Shown piece by piece: positions 32,681-40,466 of a DNA stretch of 64,000 nt (its first letter is position 1; each line of letters starts with the position of its first letter). The notes under the pieces were generated by a model. The model did not search any database. It was not told the DNA's origin and saw nothing but the letters and a program-made list of their open reading frames with translations. The position numbers were made by a program, and so were the translations under genes. Origin of the DNA: Colwellia sp. (GTDB lineage Bacteria > Pseudomonadota > Gammaproteobacteria > Enterobacterales > Alteromonadaceae); assembly GCA_013215295.1 (NCBI GenBank), contig JABSOZ010000003.1, forward strand, positions 62,001 to 126,000, written 5' to 3'.

Positions 32681-34219
32681 TTAAGCAGACGCTATACCTT
32701 GCGATGTGGTAAATATTCCCTCTGGATCGAATTGACGTTTTATTTGAGTCAACTTAGTGTAGTTATCACCATAATAAGCTTGTTGCCAGTCTTGAATATA
32801 AGTGTCTAAGTAGTTTACGTAAGCACCACCGCTGCTCCAAGGCGCCATTATTTCACGAAAACTATTTTGCCATTTTTGTGTTTGGTCAATAGACTCATTA
32901 CTCACATTGGTTGAAAGGTAGGTATAATATTCAGCACTAAAAACTGCGTTTCGATGAATAAATGCCGTATCATTTTGACTAAAATCATTAATAGCCCCCC
33001 CCATAGTATTTATAATAATCATGCCTAGTTTTCCGTCACTTTTGCTTTTTTCAATAAATGCTTTTAACGTTTGAATACCTACAGGTGGAATGATTTCATG
33101 AAAAAAATCAGAACTGGCAGCAAAAGCACTTCGAGGCATAGTGCCTTGAGAAAGTTGACTCACTAAATGACAAGCGGCAATGGTCTTTTCACAAGTGCCT
33201 AACATTACATTTCTATAGGTATCGGTAGATACGGTATTTGAAGTAGGTGTTGCATCAATACTGTTGATAAAAGTCTGCCAATATTGAGTGGCTTCAGTTA
33301 ATGAATTAAGACAAAAAGCGCGAATATACACTGTGGTAACACCATTCATCCAGTTAGGTATAACCTGTGCCCACATTTCGTTAGGCCACTCTTGAGATAA
33401 TACTTGCCATTGAGCCATGACGGTTTCGAAATCATCAAATGCGTAATAAGCTTCAAAGACTGTAATATCTTTGGTGGCATGCGTGCTAAAGGTGAAGTTA
33501 CTAACAATGCCAAAATTTCCACCACCGCCACCACGTAACGCCCAGAATAGGTCAGGTTCTTGCGTTGCACTACAAATTATTTTTTCTCCATCTGCGGTTA
33601 TTACTTCAGCAGACAGTAAATTGTCGCATGTTAAACCATAAGCACGATCGATAACTCCTATACCGCCACCTAGGGTAAGTCCGGCAATGCCGACACTCAA
33701 ACAACTGCCTAAAGGAATACCAAGCCCTTGAGCCGTTAATTGGTCATAAATATCAACTAATATTGCACCTCCACCTATGGTAACTGTGCCTTGTGTAACG
33801 GTAATGGTGTTAATCGATGTTAAATCTAAAACTAGCCCTGTTGTGGTAGAATTTCCGGTATAACCATGCCCCCCACAGCGAGAAGTAACATGTAAATTAT
33901 TCCTCTTTACAAAAGAGAGCGCGGTTTTAATGTCTGCCTCGTTCGCACAATGCACAATACCTTCTGGGTAAATATGATCAAAGCGCTTATTAAAGACTAA
34001 ACGAGCGTTATCATAGATACGCCCTTCATTGGGCAATGTAACCTTACCTTCTAGATCGTCGATTAGTTGTAGCCATTCACTTTCAGCAACGCTACTGTTC
34101 ACTGGAACTATGGGGGCTGGTGCGGTAACGACTACTGAACTTTTGCTATTGCTATCACCTCCACAACCTGAAAATGCGATTGAAAATGCTGAAAGCCCTA
34201 AAAAGCGACGACGATCCAT
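32681..34219 (-). CDS. exported FAD-linked oxidase, BBE type
   Basis: A 512-residue protein starting MDRRRFLGLSAFSIAFSGCGG, which combines a twin-arginine motif with a lipobox. A PCMH-type FAD domain follows, with RCGGHGYTGNS (His for covalent FAD) and GLTCDNLLSAEVITADG (Cys in the place of the second FAD link), so the flavin may be held by two covalent bonds. The C-terminal berberine-bridge-like part includes YVNYLD and YGDNYTKLTQIKRQFDP. It oxidises alcohols or sugars in known relatives. Tat export fits a prefolded flavoprotein. Confidence 0.9.
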   Translation of the reverse strand: MDRRRFLGLSAFSIAFSGCGGDSNSKSSVVVTAPAPIVPVNSSVAESEWLQLIDDLEGKVTLPNEGRIYDNARLVFNKRFDHIYPEGIVHCANEADIKTALSFVKRNNLHVTSRCGGHGYTGNSTTTGLVLDLTSINTITVTQGTVTIGGGAILVDIYDQLTAQGLGIPLGSCLSVGIAGLTLGGGIGVIDRAYGLTCDNLLSAEVITADGEKIICSATQEPDLFWALRGGGGGNFGIVSNFTFSTHATKDITVFEAYYAFDDFETVMAQWQVLSQEWPNEMWAQVIPNWMNGVTTVYIRAFCLNSLTEATQYWQTFINSIDATPTSNTVSTDTYRNVMLGTCEKTIAACHLVSQLSQGTMPRSAFAASSDFFHEIIPPVGIQTLKAFIEKSKSDGKLGMIIINTMGGAINDFSQNDTAFIHRNAVFSAEYYTYLSTNVSNESIDQTQKWQNSFREIMAPWSSGGAYVNYLDTYIQDWQQAYYGDNYTKLTQIKRQFDPEGIFTTSQGIASA

Positions 34220-34579
34220 GTAGGTAACTCCATATTTAAATTTGGCCGTATATTAATTAAAACAACCTTATACTAAATAAGCTGTTAATTCTTATGAAAA
34301 AAATAACTTGCTCATAAGTGAATGTTATAAGTGTTGAAGCAATAGATGTACTTGCTCGTTTTTGTTGGATGTTGTATTGGGATTAAGTTATTTAATCAGT
34401 TTAGCTTCGCTTCACAATACTTATTTAAACATATGTATCAGTATTCATTGAGGCAACAGAATAGGTTTCGAAAGTAGTAAACATAAACGACTCATTCACT
34501 ATTATTTTTCATCTTCACGTGATTTTTACGAAAAAGTAATTATTAAAGGCTTAAATCTCGGACAAGGAACAGACTCTCG
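34220..34579. other. intergenic region at the left edge of the accessory hotspot
   Basis: About 360 bp without a recognisable gene. AT-rich; a plausible promoter region for the FAD oxidase lies at the left. The right part may be old debris of the hotspot. Confidence 0.4.
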
Positions 34580-34819
34580 GTGGTTATGGCTTCAGCAGGG
34601 AATAGCGATAGTTACTCTAAATTTATACATCAAACACCCCACTTAACTCTTAACTGTATTGTGGGAGAAGTACATGAAGGCTATGATTCGGGATCATTTT
34701 TGGGGTATGCTCAAGGTATCGCAGAGCAGGCTCGATATGACGATATTAGAGCTCGAACAGAGCCCCCCAAAAAACCTTATGTAATTGAATGTTGGGCTTC
34801 TGATGCTCTAGGGTATTAG
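34580..34819 (+). CDS. short hypothetical protein, possibly a fragment
   Basis: A 79-codon frame from a GTG (ATG two codons later at 34586). The product is soluble, without motifs, rich in acidic and aromatic residues (GEVHEGYDSGSFLGYAQGI). The frame is open further upstream without a good start, and the ribosome site is distant (AAGGA at 34564), so it may be the 3' end of a lost gene. Not recognised. Confidence 0.4.
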   Translation: MVMASAGNSDSYSKFIHQTPHLTLNCIVGEVHEGYDSGSFLGYAQGIAEQARYDDIRARTEPPKKPYVIECWASDALGY

Positions 34820-34843
34820 TTTATATATTTAGGAATAATAACT

Positions 34844-35290
34844 ATGAAAATGTTTGTAATTATAACTTTACTAATATTTCATCCTCTTGTTTTTGCGTGC
34901 AGTGGCGCAGATAAAACAATTGAGTATAAGTACGACAATGCTGAAAAAATATTTAGAGGGCGAGTTGTTAGTTTCAAAAAAGTAGAAAGGCAACACCCTC
35001 AATTCCGTATAACTCATGAAGTGACCATTTTGACGAGTGAAGTTTTCAAAGGAAATGTAGGTTTAATAGAGAAAGTTTATGCGAGCTATTCATCAAGCTC
35101 GTGTGGATTTGGGTTAGATGATAAAGAAAAAATATTTTTTGTTGATAGTACCAGTTACTCGGGAATGCTATTAGGTACTTTTCAATTGACGTTAAAAATT
35201 ACTCAAGAAGGTGGAATTAGGGGGGTAAGAGGAGAGGAAGGGTTATTAAATTTAAGGAAGCTGTCAAAGGAAAAAGAGAATAATAAATAG
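34844..35290 (+). CDS. secreted hypothetical protein
   Basis: A 148-residue protein with a short signal peptide (MKMFVIITLLIFHPLVFA) followed at once by Cys, as in NTR/TIMP-like inhibitors whose first residue is Cys. A second Cys is in SSSSCGFG. The mature part is predicted beta-rich (IFRGRVVSFKKV, THEVTILTSEVFKG). The resemblance to an NTR fold is weak inference. AGGA precedes the ATG. Its TAG stop lies inside a diverged copy of the 24-bp repeat. Confidence 0.65.
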   Translation: MKMFVIITLLIFHPLVFACSGADKTIEYKYDNAEKIFRGRVVSFKKVERQHPQFRITHEVTILTSEVFKGNVGLIEKVYASYSSSSCGFGLDDKEKIFFVDSTSYSGMLLGTFQLTLKITQEGGIRGVRGEEGLLNLRKLSKEKENNK

Positions 35291-35307
35291 CAAACACTCA
35301 TCCAAAT
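35284..35307 (+). repeat. 24-bp repeat, copy 0 (diverged)
   Basis: TAAATAGCAAACACTCATCC then AAAT: 19 of 24 positions match the consensus (AAAATAG, AAGACACCCACCC, AAAT). It supplies the TAG of the preceding ORF. Confidence 0.6.
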
Positions 35308-35460
35308 ATCACTTGATTCAACTGCTATTCTCAGCTCCAGTAAGTGACGGTTCTGACTGCGTTTTCTGCATAAATTAAATGGAACTATTAGATAAATGAA
35401 AATCAATAAAAAAAATTAAGTAGAACTTGGGGAGCCATAAAAAATGTTCCTTTTTTAGAA

Positions 35461-36186
35461 TTGCTCCAAGAGAAGTTACCCTCCATTGGGTTCTGCAACG
35501 ATTTAGAGGTAGATTATGATTCAGGCTTTATAGAATGGTGTCGGGAGATAAATAATATAGAACTTGTTCTTACACTAATTCCCTTTGGAAGTTCAAAAGG
35601 TGAAATAGAGTTTTCAGTGCAAATAGGATTTGACTCAAAAATCCTCAAGAAAGTTTTAGATTTCGTTAAACCGTGGGAGTGTAATCCTCAATTTGAAACA
35701 CTTCAAGTGGATAGAAGTTTGCCAACCGAAAGAGTAGCAAACTTGAACTTTTACATGTTGATCAATTCTTATAGTGACTTAATATGCCCTTCTACTTTCA
35801 CGTTTACGCCCATAAACTTTATGGAAGAGGTTGATAGCCTGATAGAGCTTTTACAGTTCTCACTAGAAAATCGTGTTCTTGAGTTGTCTAATACGAAAAC
35901 ATTATCAATTGAACTGGTTAAGTTGGCCAAGTCAGGTTTAAATAGATCCAATTTTGGATTAAGTTCTTCGGATGCAATAGTTCATGCTGCATTGTTGTGT
36001 AATGCTGACGGTAGCCCAGAAAGAGTAGTTGAATTATTGAATATAGGATTGGAGTTAGAGTTAGAGTCAAATAAATTTGAATGGAGTTTTGATAAAAAAG
36101 AGTTAGAGATATCGAATCAAATGACACGATGTCAATTCGATAAATATATTCGGTATGTAGGGAAAAATAAAATAGAACAAAAATAG
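35461..36186 (+). CDS. hypothetical protein in the repeat array
   Basis: A 241-codon frame of unknown family. It is soluble and mixed alpha/beta, with WCREINNIELVLTLIPFGSSKGEIEF near the start and a helical C-terminal half. No ATG or GTG lies at the right place; the TTG at 35461 is the first usual start, yet the frame stays open to 35410 (TWGAIKNVPFLELL), suggesting that the 5' end was lost. The TAG stop is provided by a repeat copy. It could be an immunity or cassette-borne protein; that is speculation. Confidence 0.55.
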   Translation: MLQEKLPSIGFCNDLEVDYDSGFIEWCREINNIELVLTLIPFGSSKGEIEFSVQIGFDSKILKKVLDFVKPWECNPQFETLQVDRSLPTERVANLNFYMLINSYSDLICPSTFTFTPINFMEEVDSLIELLQFSLENRVLELSNTKTLSIELVKLAKSGLNRSNFGLSSSDAIVHAALLCNADGSPERVVELLNIGLELELESNKFEWSFDKKELEISNQMTRCQFDKYIRYVGKNKIEQK

Positions 36187-36203
36187 AAGACACCCACCCA
36201 AAT
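36180..36203 (+). repeat. 24-bp repeat, copy 1
   Basis: Exact consensus AAAATAGAAGACACCC plus ACCCAAAT. The TAG ends the preceding ORF. A hairpin AAATGCT/AGCATTT (36200-36220) overlaps its right end. Confidence 0.85.
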
Positions 36204-36363
36204 GCTGATATTTAGCATTTAAAAATAAAAGCTCTAGCTGTATAGTTATGATTCGTGTCAATTTCGGCTTGATGGGCGACAAGCGGGGATATGAGCGTTG
36301 AATTAATACGAAAAAGTTGTTTCAGACAGACCAACTTGTATTTTATAAATTAAGGGTTGTATT

Positions 36364-36600
36364 ATGGGAAGAATGTGTCCGCATTGCGGAGAAAAAACTG
36401 TTGGATTCAAAGATTATTTTATTACAAAAAACAAGTGTACTTCTTGTAATAAGGGATACAAATTAAGACTTAATATTAAAAGGTTCGTTTTTACTACTCT
36501 GGGTTTATACTTCGTGTCTATTTTGGTTAATGCTACTTATATTCTACCTATAATGGCTATAGCTTTACTGGTATCTTTCACACCAGAGAAATTAAATTAA
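36364..36600 (+). CDS. small zinc-ribbon membrane protein
   Basis: A 78-residue protein with two CxxC pairs, MCPHCGE and KCTSCNKGYKLR, which form a zinc ribbon. One or two membrane helices follow (VFTTLGLYFVSILVNATYILPIMAIALLVSF). Unknown family; zinc-ribbon plus membrane layouts occur in small regulators. The stop codon is 27 bp before a repeat copy. The start context (AAGGGTTGTATT before ATG) is acceptable. Confidence 0.6.
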   Translation: MGRMCPHCGEKTVGFKDYFITKNKCTSCNKGYKLRLNIKRFVFTTLGLYFVSILVNATYILPIMAIALLVSFTPEKLN

Positions 36601-36626
36601 TGAGCACACCCAGATAGAGAAAAAGA

Positions 36627-36650
36627 AAAATAGAAGACACCCACCCACTT
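36627..36650 (+). repeat. 24-bp repeat, copy 2
   Basis: AAAATAGAAGACACCCACCC followed by ACTT in place of AAAT. A small hairpin AAAGATTGATCTTT lies about 20 bp downstream. Confidence 0.85.
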
Positions 36651-36811
36651 ATTTGCAGATTTATCAAAGATTGATCTTTCGGGGATATCCATATCAGATT
36701 TTGGCTCAAATACTCAAAAGATTTTAATTTACTAGACCCTAAATACTTTAACTCCTTTAATGATGAATGGTGTATGGCAGTATAACTTTAACTTTACATT
36801 CAGGAGGTTAG

Positions 36812-36967
36812 GTTACAGGTAATTATGATATTTATGACTTTGATATACACGGTAGTTATTTTTCAAGGCCTGTTCGGAACCCATTAACGACATTAGGGAA
36901 TATACTTGCTGGGCCAGGTACTCCTTTTAAGATTTCTTTTTACGGCAAAGGTCAGGTGAGTCCATGA
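36812..36967 (+). pseudogene. 3' remnant of an unknown gene
   Basis: An open stretch of 51 codons preceded by an in-frame TAG (36809) and without a start codon. It reads GNYDIYDFDIHGSYFSRP then NPLTTLGNILAGPGTPF, which looks like the conserved tail of a larger protein. Its TGA overlaps the ATG of the next lipoprotein gene (ATGA), as in a former two-gene operon. A Shine-Dalgarno-like AGGAGG (36802-36807) precedes it. The family is not recognised; a toxin C-terminus with the lipoprotein as partner is possible. Confidence 0.5.
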
Positions 36968-37332
36968 TAATAAGACTAGTTTTTTTAGTGCTGCTTGCAA
37001 CAGGTTGTAGTGATGAAATAAATAGATTGCCAGGAGGATTTAAATTTATTTATGAAGGACCATCTAATTCAATAATTATTCATGAGTCTGATGAAAGTTT
37101 GATAATACCTTGTTCTATTTCTGACTATAAATTTGACACAGAATATATATTCATCAAACAAAAGAAGGAAAAAGAATGTTTTTGGGTTTCTTCCGATACT
37201 CATTTACAAAAAGTAGGCCGATACTATTATTGGGTAATAGAAATAGATACAAAAGAAATAATAGGGCCTTTAACTAAAGAAAACTTTATCAACCTTCAAA
37301 ACAGGTTGAGCACTCATTTGGTTTTAAAATAA
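36964..37332 (+). CDS. small putative lipoprotein
   Basis: A 122-residue protein with signal and lipobox (MIIRLVFLVLLATGCSD, Cys15). The mature part is predicted beta-rich with two further cysteines (IPCSISDY, KECFWVSSD). It starts inside the stop codon of the preceding gene remnant, and ends 15 bp before a repeat copy. Unknown function. Confidence 0.65.
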   Translation: MIIRLVFLVLLATGCSDEINRLPGGFKFIYEGPSNSIIIHESDESLIIPCSISDYKFDTEYIFIKQKKEKECFWVSSDTHLQKVGRYYYWVIEIDTKEIIGPLTKENFINLQNRLSTHLVLK

Positions 37333-37346
37333 AAATAATAATAAAA

Positions 37347-37370
37347 AAAATAGAAGACACCCACTCAAAT
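37347..37370 (+). repeat. 24-bp repeat, copy 3
   Basis: AAAATAGAAGACACCCACTC plus AAAT, one change from consensus. ATGCT/AGCAT could pair across the following 30 bp. Confidence 0.85.
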
Positions 37371-37400
37371 GCTGATAATAATTAATATTGAGAGCATCAG

Positions 37401-37730
37401 ATGAAATGTATTGTTTGTACAAGTGAAATTAAAGAAACTACAAAGTGTAATGTATGTAAAAGTAAGTTGCGCATAATGGCAAATGGAGAAGTCGAGTGCA
37501 TCACTTCGAGTGTTAAAACATACTCTTTATATTGTTACACGATATTTTTTGTAGGGATTGCTGTTGTGGCTTTTACCTATTTTATGCTTAGTTTTTCTAG
37601 TCAACGTGATCTGAACGCTGTCATTTGTTTGGAGTTCGGTATGACAATGTTAGCACATTTAGTTCTATCCTTTATTAAAGGAATTATCTCAACAAGAAAT
37701 AGGAATCACCCTTATGCGTTTACAAAATAG
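37401..37730 (+). CDS. small zinc-ribbon membrane protein
   Basis: A 109-residue protein. The N-terminal CIVCTSEI and KCNVCKSK form a CxxC zinc ribbon. Two membrane helices follow (SLYCYTIFFVGIAVVAFTYFML and AVICLEFGMTMLAHLVLSFI). It shares the ribbon-then-membrane layout with the gene at 36364 but not its sequence. GAGAG precedes the ATG. The TAG stop is the one within the repeat copy. Confidence 0.6.
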   Translation: MKCIVCTSEIKETTKCNVCKSKLRIMANGEVECITSSVKTYSLYCYTIFFVGIAVVAFTYFMLSFSSQRDLNAVICLEFGMTMLAHLVLSFIKGIISTRNRNHPYAFTK

Positions 37731-37747
37731 AAGACACCCACCCAAAT
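37724..37747 (+). repeat. 24-bp repeat, copy 4
   Basis: Exact consensus; supplies the TAG of the preceding ORF. A 7-bp hairpin AAAGCGA/TCGCTTT follows at about 37751-37773. Confidence 0.85.
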
Positions 37748-37812
37748 ACTAAAGCGACTATATTCTTCGCTTTCTGTTCAATAACCTAGTTTAGTAGATA
37801 TCAGGTAGGTTT

Positions 37813-38757
37813 TCATAATTTAAAGGTTTGAATATAATCAAGAAATGGGCCTTTAGTTCCAACGTTACCACCAATAACATAAGTGGTATCACCTAAAGTA
37901 GTAGCTGCATTGTGACGGCTAGCTTTATACCCGATATTTATTTTTTCCCATTGCTGCGTTATGAAATCATAACTATAGGTAGACGTTAAACTATTATAAT
38001 TACCAAAGAGGAATAACTTATCTTTTACGACGGTAACAGAATGAGCACTAATTCCTTCGGGGATAGGTGGTAGTGATTTCCATGTGTTGGTTTTAGGATT
38101 AAAGCTTTCGAAAACATCAAGTGAACTTGTTCTATCATATCCACCTACAATATATATTAGTCCATCTTTCAAGACTGCTCGGGTTGTTTTTGCTGTTGGC
38201 ATATCAGCAGCTCGCGCCCATTTATCTTTTGCTATGTCGAAAACTCCAACTATAGAGGTTGCAACTAATTTTTTCTTAACAGTGTATGCTCCACCGAAGA
38301 CAAATATACGTCCATCTGAAAATACTGCACTATTAATTCGAGTAGGAAGAGGAATTGATTTTGCAAAACTAACTTCATGAGTGATTGTGTTAAAAACCTC
38401 TACTTTTCTTTCGTATCTAAATTTTTTATTTATAATACTTACACCACCTAAGATATAAATAGAGTGTTTACCATCCCAAATGGCAGAAAAATATCGTCGA
38501 GGTATTAAACGGCCTTTTAAAACTTCAGTTTCCCCTGTTGAAGGGTCAATAATTTCTATATCGGATAGAAAACCTGATTTGTTCGCTCCTGCAATAACAT
38601 ATATCTTTTGACCATCATTTACCGCGGCATGCCCATATCGAGAGGTATTTAAAGATAATACTTCAGGCTCTATTGAAGGTTTTGAAGTACATCCGGTAAT
38701 AACGGTTAGCAATAAGATTAAGACCAAAAGGAAGTTGATGTTATTGTTTGAATTCAT
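37813..38757 (-). CDS. Kelch-repeat lipoprotein
   Basis: A 314-residue lipoprotein (lipobox TVITGC, Cys23) followed by about six Kelch blades, seen as repeats ending in IYVIAGA, IYILGG, IFVFGG, IYIVGG, LFLFGN and TYVIGG. The fold is a beta-propeller on the membrane surface, likely for binding. It is the only intact gene of the array on the minus strand. It sits between two plus-strand repeat copies and may be a later insertion or an older resident. Confidence 0.8.
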   Translation of the reverse strand: MNSNNNINFLLVLILLLTVITGCTSKPSIEPEVLSLNTSRYGHAAVNDGQKIYVIAGANKSGFLSDIEIIDPSTGETEVLKGRLIPRRYFSAIWDGKHSIYILGGVSIINKKFRYERKVEVFNTITHEVSFAKSIPLPTRINSAVFSDGRIFVFGGAYTVKKKLVATSIVGVFDIAKDKWARAADMPTAKTTRAVLKDGLIYIVGGYDRTSSLDVFESFNPKTNTWKSLPPIPEGISAHSVTVVKDKLFLFGNYNSLTSTYSYDFITQQWEKINIGYKASRHNAATTLGDTTYVIGGNVGTKGPFLDYIQTFKL

Positions 38758-38834
38758 AAGTTTAATCCATTAAATTTTGAGTCTAGTAGACTACTATACT
38801 TACATATTAGTAAGCAATTGTTAGATAACTACAA

Positions 38835-38858
38835 AAAATAGATGACACCCGCCCAACA
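38835..38858 (+). repeat. 24-bp repeat, copy 5
   Basis: AAAATAGATGACACCCGCCC plus AACA, with four changes from consensus. It lies 41 bp upstream of the RAYT fragment. Confidence 0.75.
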
Positions 38859-38898
38859 ATTAGTAAACAATAAAAAAATAACAAGTGGGTTTTCCCCC

Positions 38899-39071
38899 AT
38901 GGCCACCGCACGAAAAAAGCAAATCAGTTTAATTGATACCCCTTATTACCACTGTATTTCGCGTTGTGTGCGGCGTGCTTTTTGTGTGGCCAAGATAAAG
39001 TGACGGGAACGAGCTTCGAGCATAGGCGTGGTTGGGTTGATGATAAATTGTTAGAAAATAGAGCAAAATAG
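38899..39071 (+). pseudogene. RAYT (REP-associated tyrosine transposase) 5' fragment
   Basis: The ATG at 38899 opens [20 protein letters not shown] then SRCVRRAF, the N-terminus of the Alteromonadales RAYT/Y1 transposase family. One T appears to be missing from the T-run at about 38979; in the other frame the sequence continues with [20 protein letters not shown] and stops at a TAG (39069) given by a repeat copy. The catalytic HUH and Tyr regions are absent, so it is dead. Confidence 0.8.
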
Positions 39072-39088
39072 AAGACACCCACCTAAAT
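39065..39088 (+). repeat. 24-bp repeat, copy 6
   Basis: AAAATAGAAGACACCCACCT plus AAAT. It is the junction between the RAYT fragment and the Fic fragment and contains the stop of one and the first bases of the other. Confidence 0.85.
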
Positions 39089-39281
39089 GGAAATATTTAA
39101 TGGACGGATGGGGCGATTCATCATGAACTTGATGATGGCTGCTGGCGGATATCATTGGACCGTTGTGCCAGTAGAAAAACGTAATGAATATATGCAAGCA
39201 TTGGAAATGGCAAGTGTTCAGAAAAATATTATTCCATTTACAAAATTTATTGCTTCATTGCTGCAACAGCCTAAAGGTTAA
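39087..39281 (+). pseudogene. Fic-domain protein, 3' fragment
   Basis: A 64-residue stretch NGRMGRFIMNLMMAAGGYHW then VVPVEKRNEYMQALE matches the C-terminal part of Fic/DOC AMP-transferases. The NGRMGR piece is the end of the HxFx(D/E)GNGRxxR motif. The catalytic His and all upstream sequence are missing, and the break falls exactly at the repeat. The remaining frame has no function as an AMPylase. Confidence 0.82.
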
Positions 39282-39452
39282 CTAAAAAACACTTTACAGA
39301 GCTATTGTTTAAATATTGAATGAAAGTTGAGACTAATCAACTATTTGTTAAATGTATCTATACTATTCACTAGCAGTGCTTATAGCATTTATATACAATC
39401 TGTTGTTCAATAGTGTTATCGCAAATGGTTTATTCATATAAAGGATTTTAAT

Positions 39453-40466
39453 GTGGCTACTATTTTAAATCTTAATAATGAATCGCATAGCTTAAGTTAC
39501 TTAAATGCATATCATTGTTTTGGTCGTTCAACGACTAATGTTGATACTGTTATTGATGCACCTGAAATATCGCGTTTACACACAATAATCGAGTGGGTAG
39601 ATGACCAATGGTTTATCCGAGATATTAGCAGTAATGGCACTTGGCTTAACGACAAGAAATTACTCAAAGACACTCCTCAAAGGCTTAAACTTGGCGATAA
39701 AATATATTTCGCTAAAGCTGAAGAGCATGGCTTTATAATAAAAGAGCTAACGCCTCCGCAAAATATGTTATTTAGTGTTGAAGCAACAAATAACGATGCT
39801 CTACAAAAGCCTATTATTCTTAAAGATTACAACTTACTCCCTTCAGAAAATACGCCTGAAATAGCCTTGTTTTATGTGCACAGTAAAAACCAATGGTATA
39901 AAGAATATATTGATGATGAAGCTGGTGTAGCTTATCTGGTAACGGACTTAGACTTACTCAATTTTGCTAATCAAAATTGGCAACTTAAATTAAACACCCC
40001 TACAAATAATACAACTCACTTGGCTAAAGCTAAGTTATTTGCTCATCAAATTAAGTATCGCTTTAATTTGAGCCAAGATGAAGAAACCACTGAATTGACT
40101 ATTACGGCTAATGGTGAAGAGTTTTATTTGCTGACTAGAGCCCATCATTATTTAACCCTAAGCCTAGCGCGAGACCGTGATGAAGATGCTAAAAAAGGTA
40201 TCGATGAATATAACCAAGGCTGGCGATTACGAGAAACTATCGTTAAAGAACTTGGGGAAGACATGCAATTTGTGAATACGCATATTTTTCGGGCTAAAAG
40301 TCAACTGGTAAGTATGCTTAATGGTGCTTGTGATGGTGATGCGCTTATTGAAACAAGGGGCAAAAAAATACGCTTTGCCGGTAGTTCATATCGTATATAT
40401 CAAGGTAATAAACTGATCGTTAACCGTGGACAAGAAAAAGTATCACTAACGGTTATGCATGGATAA
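39453..40466 (+). CDS. FHA-domain protein
   Basis: A 337-residue cytoplasmic protein with an N-terminal FHA domain (about 15-95): FGRSTTNVDTVIDAPEISRL, then HTIIEW and DISSNGTWLNDKKL. The phosphothreonine-binding Gly-Arg, Ser-Arg-x-His and Ser-Asn-Gly are all present. The rest (100-337) is not recognised. GTG start at 39453 with AAGGA seven bases upstream. It overlaps the downstream Ser/Thr kinase gene by 8 bp, so the kinase probably phosphorylates or is read by this protein. Confidence 0.87.
   Translation: MATILNLNNESHSLSYLNAYHCFGRSTTNVDTVIDAPEISRLHTIIEWVDDQWFIRDISSNGTWLNDKKLLKDTPQRLKLGDKIYFAKAEEHGFIIKELTPPQNMLFSVEATNNDALQKPIILKDYNLLPSENTPEIALFYVHSKNQWYKEYIDDEAGVAYLVTDLDLLNFANQNWQLKLNTPTNNTTHLAKAKLFAHQIKYRFNLSQDEETTELTITANGEEFYLLTRAHHYLTLSLARDRDEDAKKGIDEYNQGWRLRETIVKELGEDMQFVNTHIFRAKSQLVSMLNGACDGDALIETRGKKIRFAGSSYRIYQGNKLIVNRGQEKVSLTVMHG

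Noticed and set aside
35284-39088. Integron cassette array with attC sites
   Set aside because: The repeat is only 24 bp, has no R'/R'' core pair of attC sites, and no IntI-type integrase is in the window. A cassette-like layout is kept as a finding without that name.
35284-39088. CRISPR array
   Set aside because: Spacing between repeats is 229-1110 bp and irregular, with ORFs between; no cas genes.
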